Of a stretch of 64,000 bases of DNA, positions 9,635 through 18,367 are shown one piece after another. This DNA comes from Vibrio sp. RE88 (GTDB lineage: Bacteria; Pseudomonadota; Gammaproteobacteria; Enterobacterales; Vibrionaceae), in assembly GCF_013113835.1 (NCBI RefSeq), contig NZ_VTYQ01000001.1, positions 434,001 through 498,000 on the forward strand, written 5' to 3'. Made by a program: the position numbers and the translations under genes. Numbering within the stretch: position 1 is the stretch's first letter; each line of letters opens with the position of its first letter. Under the pieces are notes generated by a model that saw nothing but the letters and a program-made list of their open reading frames with translations, searched no databases and was not told the DNA's origin.

Positions 9635-11815
9635 TTGAAAGCGGCAACACTAGACAAAAAAACCAGAGTGTATAACCAACTTTCACATGCGTCGTATGCG
9701 GATCCCTTCTCGTTTATTGGGCCTTTCCTCGACCCGGAACACGGTGCACTTCGGGTATGGATGCCCGGTGCCGATAAAGTGGAACTGGTGATTGAAGGGG
9801 AAGAGCGTGTTGAGCTGGAACGCGAAGATGCGTCTGGTTTTATCCTGCAGCAGCAACGCGATCTGAAATTTACGCACTATCAGCTGGCGGTTCATTGGGC
9901 TGGTGAAGAGCAGCTGATCGATGACCCGTATCAGTACCACACTATCTACGCCGAGTACGATGACCTGCATACGCCGAAAGATATGTACCATCATATGGGG
10001 GCGCAGTTTGTTACGCTTGAGCGCGACGGCAAGCAGATTTCAGGTATTCGTTTCCTCGTTTATGCACCCCATGCTTCAGCGTGTAGCTTAGTCGGTGAGT
10101 TTAACCAGTGGGATGGTCGACGCACACCGATGCAGCGTCTCGACTACGGTATCTGGGGCATTTTCATGCCAGGTCTGGAAGAAGGAACTCAGTATAAATA
10201 TGAGCTGAAAGGGCCAAATGGTGAAGGACTGCCGCATAAGGCAGACCCTTGGGGCGCGTATGCAGAACAGTACCCTTCCTTTGCCTCGGTGACTTATGAT
10301 CACGCCCGCTACGATTGGCAGGATACTCAGTGGCAAAACCGCCCTGTCACTGAAAAGCGTAAGCAAGCGTTGTCTTTTTATGAGCTTCACGCGGGTTCAT
10401 GGCGTCGTAATGACGATGGCGATTTCTTGAACTACCGTGAACTGGCTGATCAGCTTATCCCTTATCTGGTCGATATGGGTTATACCCATGTTGAATTGAT
10501 GCCAGTTTCTGAGCATCCATTCTACGGCTCCTGGGGTTATCAACCTGTTGGGTTGTTTGCACCAACAAGTCGATTTGGTTCGCCGGATGACTTTAAATAT
10601 TTCGTCGACCAGTGTCACCAAGCGGAAATTGGTGTGGTGTTGGACTGGGTTCCCGCTCACTTCCCGTCCGACGATCACGGGCTGGCCAATTTTGATGGAA
10701 CACCGCTGTTCCATGATCCGGATCCACGCCGAGGCTGGCATCAGGACTGGAATTCCTACATTTACGATTTAGGTCGTGAGCACGTACGCCGCTTCTTAGT
10801 ATCCAATGCTCTGTACTGGTTTGAGCAATTCCATATTGATGGTATTCGAGTCGATGCTGTCGCATCCATGTTGTACCTCGATTACTCACGTAGCCACGAT
10901 CAGTGGATTCCAAATGTCGATGGTGGCAACGAAAACTACGATGCCATCGCGACTCTGAAATGGATGAATGAGGAAGTGTACAAATACTTCCCGAATGCGA
11001 TGACCATTGCTGAAGAATCGACGGCATTCCCGGGGGTTTCAGCGCCTACCTTTATGGGTGGCCTAGGCTTTGGCTTTAAGTGGAATATGGGCTGGATGCA
11101 CGATTCTTTGCAGTACATTCAGGAAGATCCTGTCCACCGTAAATACCATCATGACACCATTACTTTCCCACTAGTATACGCGCACAGTGAAAACTACGTG
11201 CTATCGCTCTCGCATGATGAGGTAGTGTACGGTAAGGGTTCAATCCACAACAAGATGCCGGGTGATGAGTGGCAACAAACGGCTAACTTACGTGCTTATC
11301 TTGGCTACATGTACGCCCAACCGGGTAAGAAGCTCAACTTTATGGGGGCTGAAATTGGTCAGACGGCGGAGTGGAATCATGACGATCAACTGCAATGGTT
11401 CCTGCTGGAGTTTGAACGCCACCAAGGTGTGCAAGCGCTAACTCGCGACCTGAATAAGTTGTATACCTCTGAACGTGCGATGCATGAACTGGATTGTGAG
11501 CCACGAGGTTTTGAATGGCGTTTACAGGATGCCGCTGAGTCGTCCATTCTGGCCCATGAACGTTTAAGCGATAATGGTGAACGTATTTTGGTGATCACCA
11601 ACTTTACCCCTGTTCCTCACGAGCAGTTCCGATTAGGTGTGCCATTGGCGGGTGAATATGAACTGCTGCTTAATACGGATGACCTGCGCTATAACGGCAG
11701 TGGTTATGAAGTGAAACAGAGCATAGTGACAGAAGAGGTTGAGAGTGAAAGTCAGCCTCAATCCTTGTACCTCAGCCTGCCACCATTAGCTACGGTGTTC
11801 TATAAACTGAAGTAA
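9635..11815 (+). CDS. glgB: 1,4-alpha-glucan branching enzyme
   Basis: GlgB makes alpha-1,6 branches in glycogen by cutting and re-attaching 1,4-glucan chains. The 726 residues (E. coli 728) hold a CBM48-type N-terminal domain and a GH13 barrel with [29 protein letters not shown] (nucleophile Asp), IAEEST (acid/base Glu) and [12 protein letters not shown]. The start is a TTG at 9635 preceded by AGGGAGAG; no ATG lies near the expected N-terminus. It has its own 250-bp leader after the malQ terminator, so it is probably a separate unit next to malPQ. In the leader, a short inverted repeat ACTTTC/GAAAGT sits just before the ribosome site. Confidence 0.96.
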   Translation: MKAATLDKKTRVYNQLSHASYADPFSFIGPFLDPEHGALRVWMPGADKVELVIEGEERVELEREDASGFILQQQRDLKFTHYQLAVHWAGEEQLIDDPYQYHTIYAEYDDLHTPKDMYHHMGAQFVTLERDGKQISGIRFLVYAPHASACSLVGEFNQWDGRRTPMQRLDYGIWGIFMPGLEEGTQYKYELKGPNGEGLPHKADPWGAYAEQYPSFASVTYDHARYDWQDTQWQNRPVTEKRKQALSFYELHAGSWRRNDDGDFLNYRELADQLIPYLVDMGYTHVELMPVSEHPFYGSWGYQPVGLFAPTSRFGSPDDFKYFVDQCHQAEIGVVLDWVPAHFPSDDHGLANFDGTPLFHDPDPRRGWHQDWNSYIYDLGREHVRRFLVSNALYWFEQFHIDGIRVDAVASMLYLDYSRSHDQWIPNVDGGNENYDAIATLKWMNEEVYKYFPNAMTIAEESTAFPGVSAPTFMGGLGFGFKWNMGWMHDSLQYIQEDPVHRKYHHDTITFPLVYAHSENYVLSLSHDEVVYGKGSIHNKMPGDEWQQTANLRAYLGYMYAQPGKKLNFMGAEIGQTAEWNHDDQLQWFLLEFERHQGVQALTRDLNKLYTSERAMHELDCEPRGFEWRLQDAAESSILAHERLSDNGERILVITNFTPVPHEQFRLGVPLAGEYELLLNTDDLRYNGSGYEVKQSIVTEEVESESQPQSLYLSLPPLATVFYKLK

Positions 11816-11833
11816 TGCTGATGCAGATAACAG

Positions 11834-11870
11834 AAAGAGTCAGTCAATCGACTGGCTCTTTTGTTTTTTG
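11834..11870 (+). terminator. Terminator after glgB
   Basis: AAAGAGTCAGTC (11834-11845) pairs with GACTGGCTCTTT (11850-11861), with one G-T wobble, around an AATC loop. It is followed by TGTTTTTTG. Confidence 0.88.
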
Positions 11871-11929
11871 TGATTAAGCCGTTAAGGTGGGTAAGGGCAA
11901 CGGAATATTTAAAGGGACGGCGGAAGCGA

Positions 11930-12394
11930 ATGGAGACTACGCAAACAACACAGCGCTTTGAAGTAACGACTTTTGAGCCAAGCCACACTCATGACGTCGT
12001 GTCGTTGTGGCGAGATTCAATGCAGGACGCTATTGGTATACCTCCGGTTCATCCCTTTGAATCACAGGCGTTTTTCCTCAACCATATCTTACCCGAAACG
12101 CATAGTATCTATGTGGCGCTGAGTCACGAGACGCATCAGCCTATCGCCTTTGTCGCCATTAATAACAGTGAAGTCAATCAGCTCTATGTTCATCGAAAGT
12201 ATCAGTCAATGGGGATAGGCAGCAGGCTGTTGGCAATGGCGAAACAGCAGTCGTCAGGACGCCTGAGTTTGCGGACGTTTGAAAACAACGTTCGAGCTCA
12301 ACAATTCTATGAGCGACATGGTTTTGTTGCGATTGGCGGCGATACAGAAAACGAAGAAGGACTGCCAGACATTCTCTATGAGTGGAGGCGTTAG
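11930..12394 (+). CDS. GNAT family N-acetyltransferase
   Basis: This is a 154-residue single-domain GNAT enzyme. Motif A reads VNQLYVHRKYQSMGIGSRLL (Q/R-x-x-G-x-G acetyl-CoA loop), and the C-terminal NNVRAQQFYERHGF is the usual substrate-side segment. The open frame extends 23 codons upstream, but the ATG at 11930 fits best because GGAAG lies at good spacing and the protein begins where the fold should begin. The next gene starts 2 bp after its stop, so the two are probably translated together. The substrate is unknown. Confidence 0.88.
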   Translation: METTQTTQRFEVTTFEPSHTHDVVSLWRDSMQDAIGIPPVHPFESQAFFLNHILPETHSIYVALSHETHQPIAFVAINNSEVNQLYVHRKYQSMGIGSRLLAMAKQQSSGRLSLRTFENNVRAQQFYERHGFVAIGGDTENEEGLPDILYEWRR

Positions 12395-12396
12395 CC

Positions 12397-13038
12397 ATGA
12401 CGGCAAAAGTATTCTGGGATAACCCTTATCAAACTGAGCTGGTTTCTACCGTCAGTTGGATTGAGGATCGTAATATAAAACTGGATAAAACCATTTTCTA
12501 TGCCGAGTCAGGCGGTCAGGAAAGTGATGAAGGGACAATCGCAGGCATTCAGGTTGAGTGCGCACAAAAGCAGGGTACAGAGATTATCTATACTCTAGCG
12601 TCAGAAGCGCCATTTCAAGCCGGGGATGAGGTTATTACCGAGATTAATTGGGCTCGCCGCTACGCTCTGATGAAGCTACATTTTGCGGCAGAGGTGGTAC
12701 TCGAATTGTTTACTCAACGTTGTCCTGATATCGAAAAAATTGGGGCGCATATCGGTCAAGACAAAAGCCGAATTGACTTCGTCTGGCCTGAGAGTCTTTC
12801 CCCTCTGCTGCCAGAGTTTGAAAATAAAGCCCAAGCCCTGATTAATAAAGGTCAACTCATTGAGAGTGAGTTTGAAGATGAAGCGAAACAGAGGCGCTTT
12901 TGGCGAGTCAAAGGGTTCGCTCAGGTAGCATGCGGCGGCACACATCTGAAAAGAACCTCTGAGGTGGGCAGAATAGCGTTGAAACGTAAGAATATTGGCC
13001 GGGGGAAAGAGCGGGTAGAAATACGCCTAGTGGTTTGA
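12397..13038 (+). CDS. AlaX-like alanyl-tRNA editing domain protein
   Basis: This 213-residue protein resembles the free-standing editing domains of AlaRS, which hydrolyse mischarged Ser- or Gly-tRNA(Ala). It has the TIFYAESGGQ segment typical of AlaX and the C-terminal CGGTHLKRTSEVG, where Cys179 and His183 are zinc ligands. The first zinc motif, normally HxxxH, reads HFAAE (His95, Glu99), so the second His is replaced by Glu. That may still bind zinc or may mark a subfamily with another task. It is coupled to the preceding GNAT gene. Confidence 0.82.
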   Translation: MTAKVFWDNPYQTELVSTVSWIEDRNIKLDKTIFYAESGGQESDEGTIAGIQVECAQKQGTEIIYTLASEAPFQAGDEVITEINWARRYALMKLHFAAEVVLELFTQRCPDIEKIGAHIGQDKSRIDFVWPESLSPLLPEFENKAQALINKGQLIESEFEDEAKQRRFWRVKGFAQVACGGTHLKRTSEVGRIALKRKNIGRGKERVEIRLVV

Positions 13039-13130
13039 TCTATCATACATTTTTATCCCTATCGATGGCTAAGCGATAAAAGGATTGGTTACACTTGGCA
13101 TTATCGCTTCTGGGTTATGGAGAACCAACT

Positions 13131-14156
13131 TTGTCTATACTACCGCCTTGCCTGACTAAAGGTGACACCATCGGATTTTTCTCACCCTCGTCACCGGCTA
13201 CCCATTTTGCCCCGACTCGGTTTCAACGAGCTAAAACGTATCTCGAAAGCAAAGGGTTCAGGCTCAAACAAGGGAAACTAACTGGAAAGTCGGATCATTA
13301 CCGCTCAGGTTCAATTCAGGAACGTGTCGAGGAACTTAACACCTTGATTCGTGACCCGGAAGTCCGCTGCATTATTTCGACTATTGGCGGCCACAACAGC
13401 AACGCCTTACTGCCCTATATTGACTATGAGGCCCTGAAAGCTGATCCGAAAATCATCATTGGTTACTCTGACGTCACGGCACTTTTATTGGGTATCTATG
13501 CTCAGACAGGGCTCATCACCTTTTACGGTCCAGCTTTGGTCGCATCATTTGGCGAGTTTCCACCTCTGGTTGACGACACTTTTTCTTCGTTTGAATCCCT
13601 ACTATGCTCCGCACCTTCACTACCGTATCGCTATCAGATGCCTGAAGTCTGGACAGACGTTATGATTGACTGGGAATCCCAAGTGAATGCTAAACCTGTG
13701 ACAGCCAATGAATGGCAGTTTATTGGTGACGGGAAAATACGAGGTCGTATTATTGGTGGAAATCTGAACACCATGAGTGGGATTTGGGGAAGTCCCTACA
13801 TGCCTGACATTGGTCAAGGTGACATTCTGCTTATCGAAGATTCCCTTCATAACATTGCCGTGGTAGAGCGCAGCTTTAACCTGCTTAAGCTTTGCGGTGT
13901 GTTTGACCGCGTCGCAGCCATCGTTCTTGGCAAGCATGAACTGTTTGATGACAAAGGGACAGGTCGCACGCCTCTTGATGTTTTGTATGAGGTGTTGAAC
14001 GGTCAAAAAGTCCCGATTCTTTATGGCTTCGACAGTTGCCACACGCACCCTATGCTGGTCACACCATTGGGTGTTGAAGCCGAGCTCGATTTTGATCAAG
14101 GAACTATATCTCTCGCGTCTCCTTGGGTAGTTAACCAACTGACAGGAGAAGAATAA
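13131..14156 (+). CDS. Peptidase S66 family (LD-carboxypeptidase / MccF-like)
   Basis: S66 serine peptidases either trim tetrapeptide stems in peptidoglycan recycling (LdcA) or inactivate microcin C-like peptide nucleotides (MccF). The nucleophile Ser is in IIGYSDVTALLLG, a Glu follows in LLIEDS, and the catalytic His is in SCHTHPMLVTPLG. At 341 residues the protein and its insertions look closer to MccF-like members than to LdcA. I chose the TTG at 13131 because GGAGA lies 7 bp before it; a more upstream TTG at 13095 has no such site. It overlaps the next gene by one base (TAATG). Confidence 0.88.
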   Translation: MSILPPCLTKGDTIGFFSPSSPATHFAPTRFQRAKTYLESKGFRLKQGKLTGKSDHYRSGSIQERVEELNTLIRDPEVRCIISTIGGHNSNALLPYIDYEALKADPKIIIGYSDVTALLLGIYAQTGLITFYGPALVASFGEFPPLVDDTFSSFESLLCSAPSLPYRYQMPEVWTDVMIDWESQVNAKPVTANEWQFIGDGKIRGRIIGGNLNTMSGIWGSPYMPDIGQGDILLIEDSLHNIAVVERSFNLLKLCGVFDRVAAIVLGKHELFDDKGTGRTPLDVLYEVLNGQKVPILYGFDSCHTHPMLVTPLGVEAELDFDQGTISLASPWVVNQLTGEE

Positions 14157-14470
14157 TGGCAAGGCTGTATCTCGTGTTAGCTGTTATTGGTATGGTTGTT
14201 CCCTACGCGGCATTTATACCATGGTTGTTGCACCATGGTTTGAATATTCCAGAGTTGGTGTCTGAGGCAATGGCATACCCTCTCAGTCAGTTTGCCTGGC
14301 TGGACGTCATCATTGCAGCGATCGCACTGATTGTTTTTATTCTTGTTGACGGTCAACGCCTGAAAGTAAAAGGGCGTAATTGGGCCATTGCTGCGACGTT
14401 ATGTGTGGGTGTTTCCTGTAGCTTACCCCTTTACCTTTACTTGCGTGAGCGCCAGCTAGAGGTTGATTAA
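14156..14470 (+). CDS. DUF2834 small membrane protein
   Basis: This 104-residue protein is hydrophobic, with three predicted membrane helices (about residues 5-25, 45-65 and 75-95). It shows the DUF2834 pattern (FIPWLLHHGLNIPELV followed by a LDVIIAAIALIVFILVDG helix). The ATG overlaps the stop of the S66 peptidase gene, so the two are translationally coupled. No function is established for the family. Confidence 0.85.
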   Translation: MARLYLVLAVIGMVVPYAAFIPWLLHHGLNIPELVSEAMAYPLSQFAWLDVIIAAIALIVFILVDGQRLKVKGRNWAIAATLCVGVSCSLPLYLYLRERQLEVD

Positions 14471-14598
14471 TGACACTGGTATGGCGTCGTTTTTAAAAGA
14501 CGAAACTTTTACATTGCGTAGGGTAAAACAATGTAAAGCTCATCATTCTCTGACGGACACTGATTACACTTACTGTATGTCGTATCAGGAAGTACGTT

Positions 14599-15957
14599 AT
14601 GAATTATTACCCAGACGCGCAGATCCTTGCGGAACAGAGGTTTGGCTTTGGCCCCCGACTCGGACAACAGACGTTGCCACTGTCGAATCAGCTCGATGAA
14701 GCGGGTTACATTCACCCTGCTATTCAGGCACTGCCAACTACCGAAGAGATTTTGGCGCAATTTGGTCACAACCAAGCCCAACGTGCCAAATTCAAAAATG
14801 ATGATGTGAAAAAGCGTGAGTTACAAAAACAGATTCAGGCATTTTTTCGCCAGCACTACCGACAGCAGGTTGAAGCGAGGCATCAGCAGAGCCTGCATAC
14901 CCCTTACGGCTTTCAAGAACGCTTAATCCAATTCTGGAGCAATCACTTCGCCATCTCAGTGGATAATCGACGCTTAATGCCACTCGCTTCTCGAATCGAA
15001 AATGATGTCGTCCGCCAGTACTGGAACGGCAACTTCAGCGACATGCTGCTGGGGGTGACGAGACACCCTGCCATGTTGATGTATTTGGATAATCAGGTTT
15101 CAGCAGGGCCCAATTCCAAACTAGGAAAAAGAAGAGGCAAAGGGCTCAATGAGAACTTAGCGCGAGAGATTCTTGAGCTTCATACCTTAGGTGTCGATAG
15201 CAGCTACACCCAGCAGGATGTGATTGAGCTGGCAAAGGCCATTTCGGGCTGGAGCATTAAGCTAAAAGCCCCCAATGTTGGATTCCGCTTTGTGCCCAAT
15301 ATGCATGAACCGGGGGCCGTGACTGTTATGGGGAAAACTTATGCGCAGAAAGGGACAGAGCAAGGTGAGGCTTGCCTAAAAACGTTAGCGTTGCACCCTG
15401 ATACGGCGAAACACCTTACCCGAAAACTGTGCCAGCATTTCTTTGGTGAAACGCCCCCCGCGCTGCAAGAGAGAATGGTGGATGCCTACTTGAAATCAAA
15501 GGGTGACTTACAACCCGTGTATCGGGTTTTGATTGACAGTGAGCAGGCGAAATCAGCCAAACCGATGCGATACAGGATGCCCAAAGAGTGGATGTTTGCG
15601 GTATTGCGGAGCGCACAAATTGATATCAATGATAAGCAGGCGTTTAATGCGCTGAATGCTTTAGGCCAAGCTCCATTCAAACCAGGCTCTCCGGCGGGGT
15701 GGCCGGACAGAGATAAAGATTACAACAGCCCATCTGCTCTCACGCAGCGATTACAAATCGCCAATATGTTGGCAGCGAAAACGGTAAAAAATGCCAAAAC
15801 CAAAGGCATCAAGCCGCAAAAAGTGGTCGATGAAGTGATCACACGGCTTTATCACTCTGACTTGGATGAGCACACGCGTTTAGTGCTCAATAAAACCAAG
15901 AACCCCATGATGCAGCTGTCGCTACTTTGGCTCAGCCCGCAGTTTCAATATCGCTAA
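14599..15957 (+). CDS. DUF1800 family protein
   Basis: This 452-residue protein carries the DUF1800 features: an N-terminal RFGFGP, a central NHFAISVDNRRL and NENLAREILELHTLGVDSSYTQ split across the middle, and a C-terminal FKPGSPAGWPDRD. No signal peptide is visible. It is followed 11 bp later by a DUF1501 protein with a Tat signal, the standard pairing for these two families. The biochemical role is unknown; work on other bacteria suggests a secreted or surface-associated complex. The 128-bp gap upstream probably holds its promoter. Confidence 0.9.
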   Translation: MNYYPDAQILAEQRFGFGPRLGQQTLPLSNQLDEAGYIHPAIQALPTTEEILAQFGHNQAQRAKFKNDDVKKRELQKQIQAFFRQHYRQQVEARHQQSLHTPYGFQERLIQFWSNHFAISVDNRRLMPLASRIENDVVRQYWNGNFSDMLLGVTRHPAMLMYLDNQVSAGPNSKLGKRRGKGLNENLAREILELHTLGVDSSYTQQDVIELAKAISGWSIKLKAPNVGFRFVPNMHEPGAVTVMGKTYAQKGTEQGEACLKTLALHPDTAKHLTRKLCQHFFGETPPALQERMVDAYLKSKGDLQPVYRVLIDSEQAKSAKPMRYRMPKEWMFAVLRSAQIDINDKQAFNALNALGQAPFKPGSPAGWPDRDKDYNSPSALTQRLQIANMLAAKTVKNAKTKGIKPQKVVDEVITRLYHSDLDEHTRLVLNKTKNPMMQLSLLWLSPQFQYR

Positions 15958-15968
15958 GGAGAAGTTTG

Positions 15969-17117
15969 ATGTCGAATTTACAGCTAAATCGTCGCCGCTT
16001 TCTCCGGAGTGCCGCTGCGCTGAGTATTAGCTCATTGTTACCAATGCCTGTGTTTGCCAAGACGAGCTCAGATAACCTGTTTGTCTGGATATCTTTACGT
16101 GGAGCAATGGATGGGTTGAATGTCGTCGTGCCTCATGGTGATAAATCGTACGCCTCGCTCAGACCTTCGATTGGGCTCAAGCCGGAACAGTCACTCAATC
16201 TGACTTCTTACTTTGGCCTCCACCCTTCGTTGAAGCAATGTCATCTGTGGTTTAAGAATCGGGAAATCAGTTTTGTCCACGCCTGCGCCACACCTTATCG
16301 TGAGCGTTCTCATTTTGATGGTCAGAAGATACTGGAAAACGGCACTCTAGACCCGTTTTATGGGGAAGGTTGGCTAAACCGGTTGCTGAGCTTGGAAAGC
16401 CAGAATCACGGTATTGCGATTGATTCGGGTTTACCACTTATCATGCAAGGTGATGCGAGTGTTGATAGCTGGTATCCGAACCGACTTAAAACCCGAGAAC
16501 GGCAAACCGAGCTGCTGGAACAGCTATTTCAAAGTGATGCTACCTTGTCTGCCAACTTTGAAAGTATGATGAAAATTGACAAGCTAGTCGGTGATGAAGG
16601 CGTCGGTAAGCAGTTCAAGTCCTTGACGCAGAAGACCGGAGAAATTCTGGCGGACCCAACTGGGCCTAATATTGCAGCGTTGGAAATTGGCGGCTGGGAT
16701 ACTCATGCTAACCAAGGTAGCGTGAATGGAAGGCTGAGTAATCAGCTGAAACTATTGGACGGCGGTTTAGCGGCACTTAAGCAAGCTTTGGGTAAGCAGT
16801 GGCAACGAACAGTTGTCATTGCGGCCAGTGAGTTTGGCCGAACCGCACGTGAAAATGGCACCAAAGGGACGGATCACGGAACGGCCAATGTCATGCTGGT
16901 AGCAGGGGGAGCCATTAATGGTGGCCAGGTGCTTGGTGATTGGCCGGGGCTCGGAGAAGCCGAGCTGTATCAAGGTCGAGATCTCAAGCCAACCACTGAC
17001 ATGCGTTCTGTGATTAAAGGCGTGCTGGGCCAACATCTATCGGTCAATGCCGATAAACTTGAGACCATCTTTCCGCAAAGCGAGCAGGCACCACCGTGGA
17101 AGTTTGATTTCGTCTAA
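15969..17117 (+). CDS. DUF1501 family protein with Tat signal
   Basis: The protein starts with a twin-arginine signal (LQLNRRRFLRSAAALSISSL, ending near PVFAKTSS), so it should be exported folded through the Tat system, probably with a metal. The DUF1501 body shows LFVWISLRGAMDGLNVVVPH, an IAALEIGGWDTHANQG segment and GTDHGTANVMLVAGG, as in sulfatase/phosphatase-like folds. The ATG at 15969 follows AAGGAGAAG; an earlier in-frame ATG at 15927 would bury the signal. It is paired with the DUF1800 gene. It could carry that partner out, since the partner has no signal of its own (inference). Confidence 0.9.
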   Translation: MSNLQLNRRRFLRSAAALSISSLLPMPVFAKTSSDNLFVWISLRGAMDGLNVVVPHGDKSYASLRPSIGLKPEQSLNLTSYFGLHPSLKQCHLWFKNREISFVHACATPYRERSHFDGQKILENGTLDPFYGEGWLNRLLSLESQNHGIAIDSGLPLIMQGDASVDSWYPNRLKTRERQTELLEQLFQSDATLSANFESMMKIDKLVGDEGVGKQFKSLTQKTGEILADPTGPNIAALEIGGWDTHANQGSVNGRLSNQLKLLDGGLAALKQALGKQWQRTVVIAASEFGRTARENGTKGTDHGTANVMLVAGGAINGGQVLGDWPGLGEAELYQGRDLKPTTDMRSVIKGVLGQHLSVNADKLETIFPQSEQAPPWKFDFV

Positions 17118-17120
17118 GTG

Positions 17121-17756
17121 TTACTCTTTGATTTTTGGATGAGTCGCAGTCTGGTAGTGAGAGAGCTGCTGTCGTAAGCCTTCGAAAGTATTACGAGCGC
17201 TCTCTTTTGCCAGCTCATTGGCCAACCAATCAGGTAGCGCACCTCCGGGATCGGCAAATGCGATGTACTCGATGTGAGTCGTTCCATTAGTCAGCTTTTG
17301 TAGCGTCCAAGTGGCTTTAACCCGGGTGATCCGAATGTAATCCTCTTGCTCAGGTAAGGTGTTGCTTGGCGCATCCTTGATACGTAATGTAAAACTAGCA
17401 TCGTCGATTACGAACTGGGAATACGTCACCATGTCGCGATCTTTTGCAGGCCAAGGTGCCGCGAACTGGGTATAGACGATGTTTTCAGTCTCGCTGATTT
17501 GCCGTAGTACTCGGCTATGACTGACGTTATCAATCCAGTTCGGCACATTGTCACTGTCTTCCAATAGGGTTAGAAAGGCGCCATAGGAGGTGGGAGCAAA
17601 CATTTCTGCACGTACTTCAACTAACCCATCCGTATGCTCCCTGATGTAAATAGAAATGCCTTTGTCACTGCTATCAAACTGCCATGGCTGAATAGGCTCA
17701 GATTGGGCGGATACTGATAATCCAACGCTGGCGATAGTGGTTAGGTAGAGTTTCAT
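17121..17756 (-). CDS. START-domain lipid-binding protein, secreted
   Basis: This 211-residue protein has a short signal peptide (cleavage near SVSAQS) followed by a START/Bet-v1-like domain of about 185 residues that should enclose a hydrophobic ligand. Recognisable segments are MFAPTSYGAFLTLLEDSDNVPNW, split over the first strands, PWPAKDRDMVTYSQF, and the C-terminal PDWLANELAKESARNTFEGL helix. It is convergent with the DUF1501 gene, 3 bp away. Similar proteins occur in many Vibrio and Pseudomonas genomes. The ligand is unknown. Confidence 0.85.
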   Translation of the reverse strand: MKLYLTTIASVGLSVSAQSEPIQPWQFDSSDKGISIYIREHTDGLVEVRAEMFAPTSYGAFLTLLEDSDNVPNWIDNVSHSRVLRQISETENIVYTQFAAPWPAKDRDMVTYSQFVIDDASFTLRIKDAPSNTLPEQEDYIRITRVKATWTLQKLTNGTTHIEYIAFADPGGALPDWLANELAKESARNTFEGLRQQLSHYQTATHPKIKE

Positions 17757-17889
17757 CGTCGTTTAAAAATCGGCACGGAATAGATTAAAAATAACGCTGG
17801 GTTACAGAAAACACAAAAATGGGATTCATTCGAGCGTATTTGTTTTCGCCACGCTACTATGGAACAAACAAATAAAAGGAGTCTCTGCG

Positions 17890-18315
17890 ATGGAACCTAG
17901 AATCAGCATCATTACGCTTGGCGTTAGTAACCTCAAAACTTCATTCGACTTTTACACTAATCTCGGTCTCGAATCGGCTAAAACGCCAGAAGAGGGCATC
18001 GTATTTTTTAAAACGCGCGGAACCTATTTGGCGCTTTACCCCCTTGAAGCGTTAGCCGAAGATGTCTCGCCAGATTTTGCCGCTAAGCGGGAAGGATTTA
18101 GCGGAATAACATTAGCTCACAACACGCGAAGTAAAGACGAAGTGGATGAAGTCCTGCGTGTGGCCGTTGAGGCGGGAGGAAAGCTTGAGAAACCCGCACA
18201 AGACGTCTTTTGGGGTGGATACAGTGGTTACTTTTCAGACCCAGATGGGTATTTGTGGGAAGTGGCTTATGGCGACTGCTGGGAGTTCAATGAAGATGGC
18301 AGTTTGGTGATTTGA
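17890..18315 (+). CDS. VOC family (glyoxalase-like) protein
   Basis: This 141-residue protein has two beta-alpha-beta-beta-beta modules: ITLGVSNLKTSFDFYTNLGL at the start and the FWGGYSGYFSDPDGYLWEVA end typical of VOC proteins. VOC proteins include lactoylglutathione lyases, dioxygenases and resistance proteins, so the activity cannot be set from sequence alone. The ATG is preceded by AAAGGAG. It stands alone between a START-domain gene and a convergent RelA-fold gene. Confidence 0.87.
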   Translation: MEPRISIITLGVSNLKTSFDFYTNLGLESAKTPEEGIVFFKTRGTYLALYPLEALAEDVSPDFAAKREGFSGITLAHNTRSKDEVDEVLRVAVEAGGKLEKPAQDVFWGGYSGYFSDPDGYLWEVAYGDCWEFNEDGSLVI

Positions 18316-18367
18316 TTGAACGACAAGCCAATAGTGAGAGCTATGGGCTGAGTTGTTTTATAAGCGA

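Noticed and set aside
14463..14699. A 78-codon frame overlapping the start of the DUF1800 gene
   Set aside because: It is out of frame with DUF1800, which has a clear family match from its ATG at 14599. The overlapping frame has no ribosome site or recognisable content.
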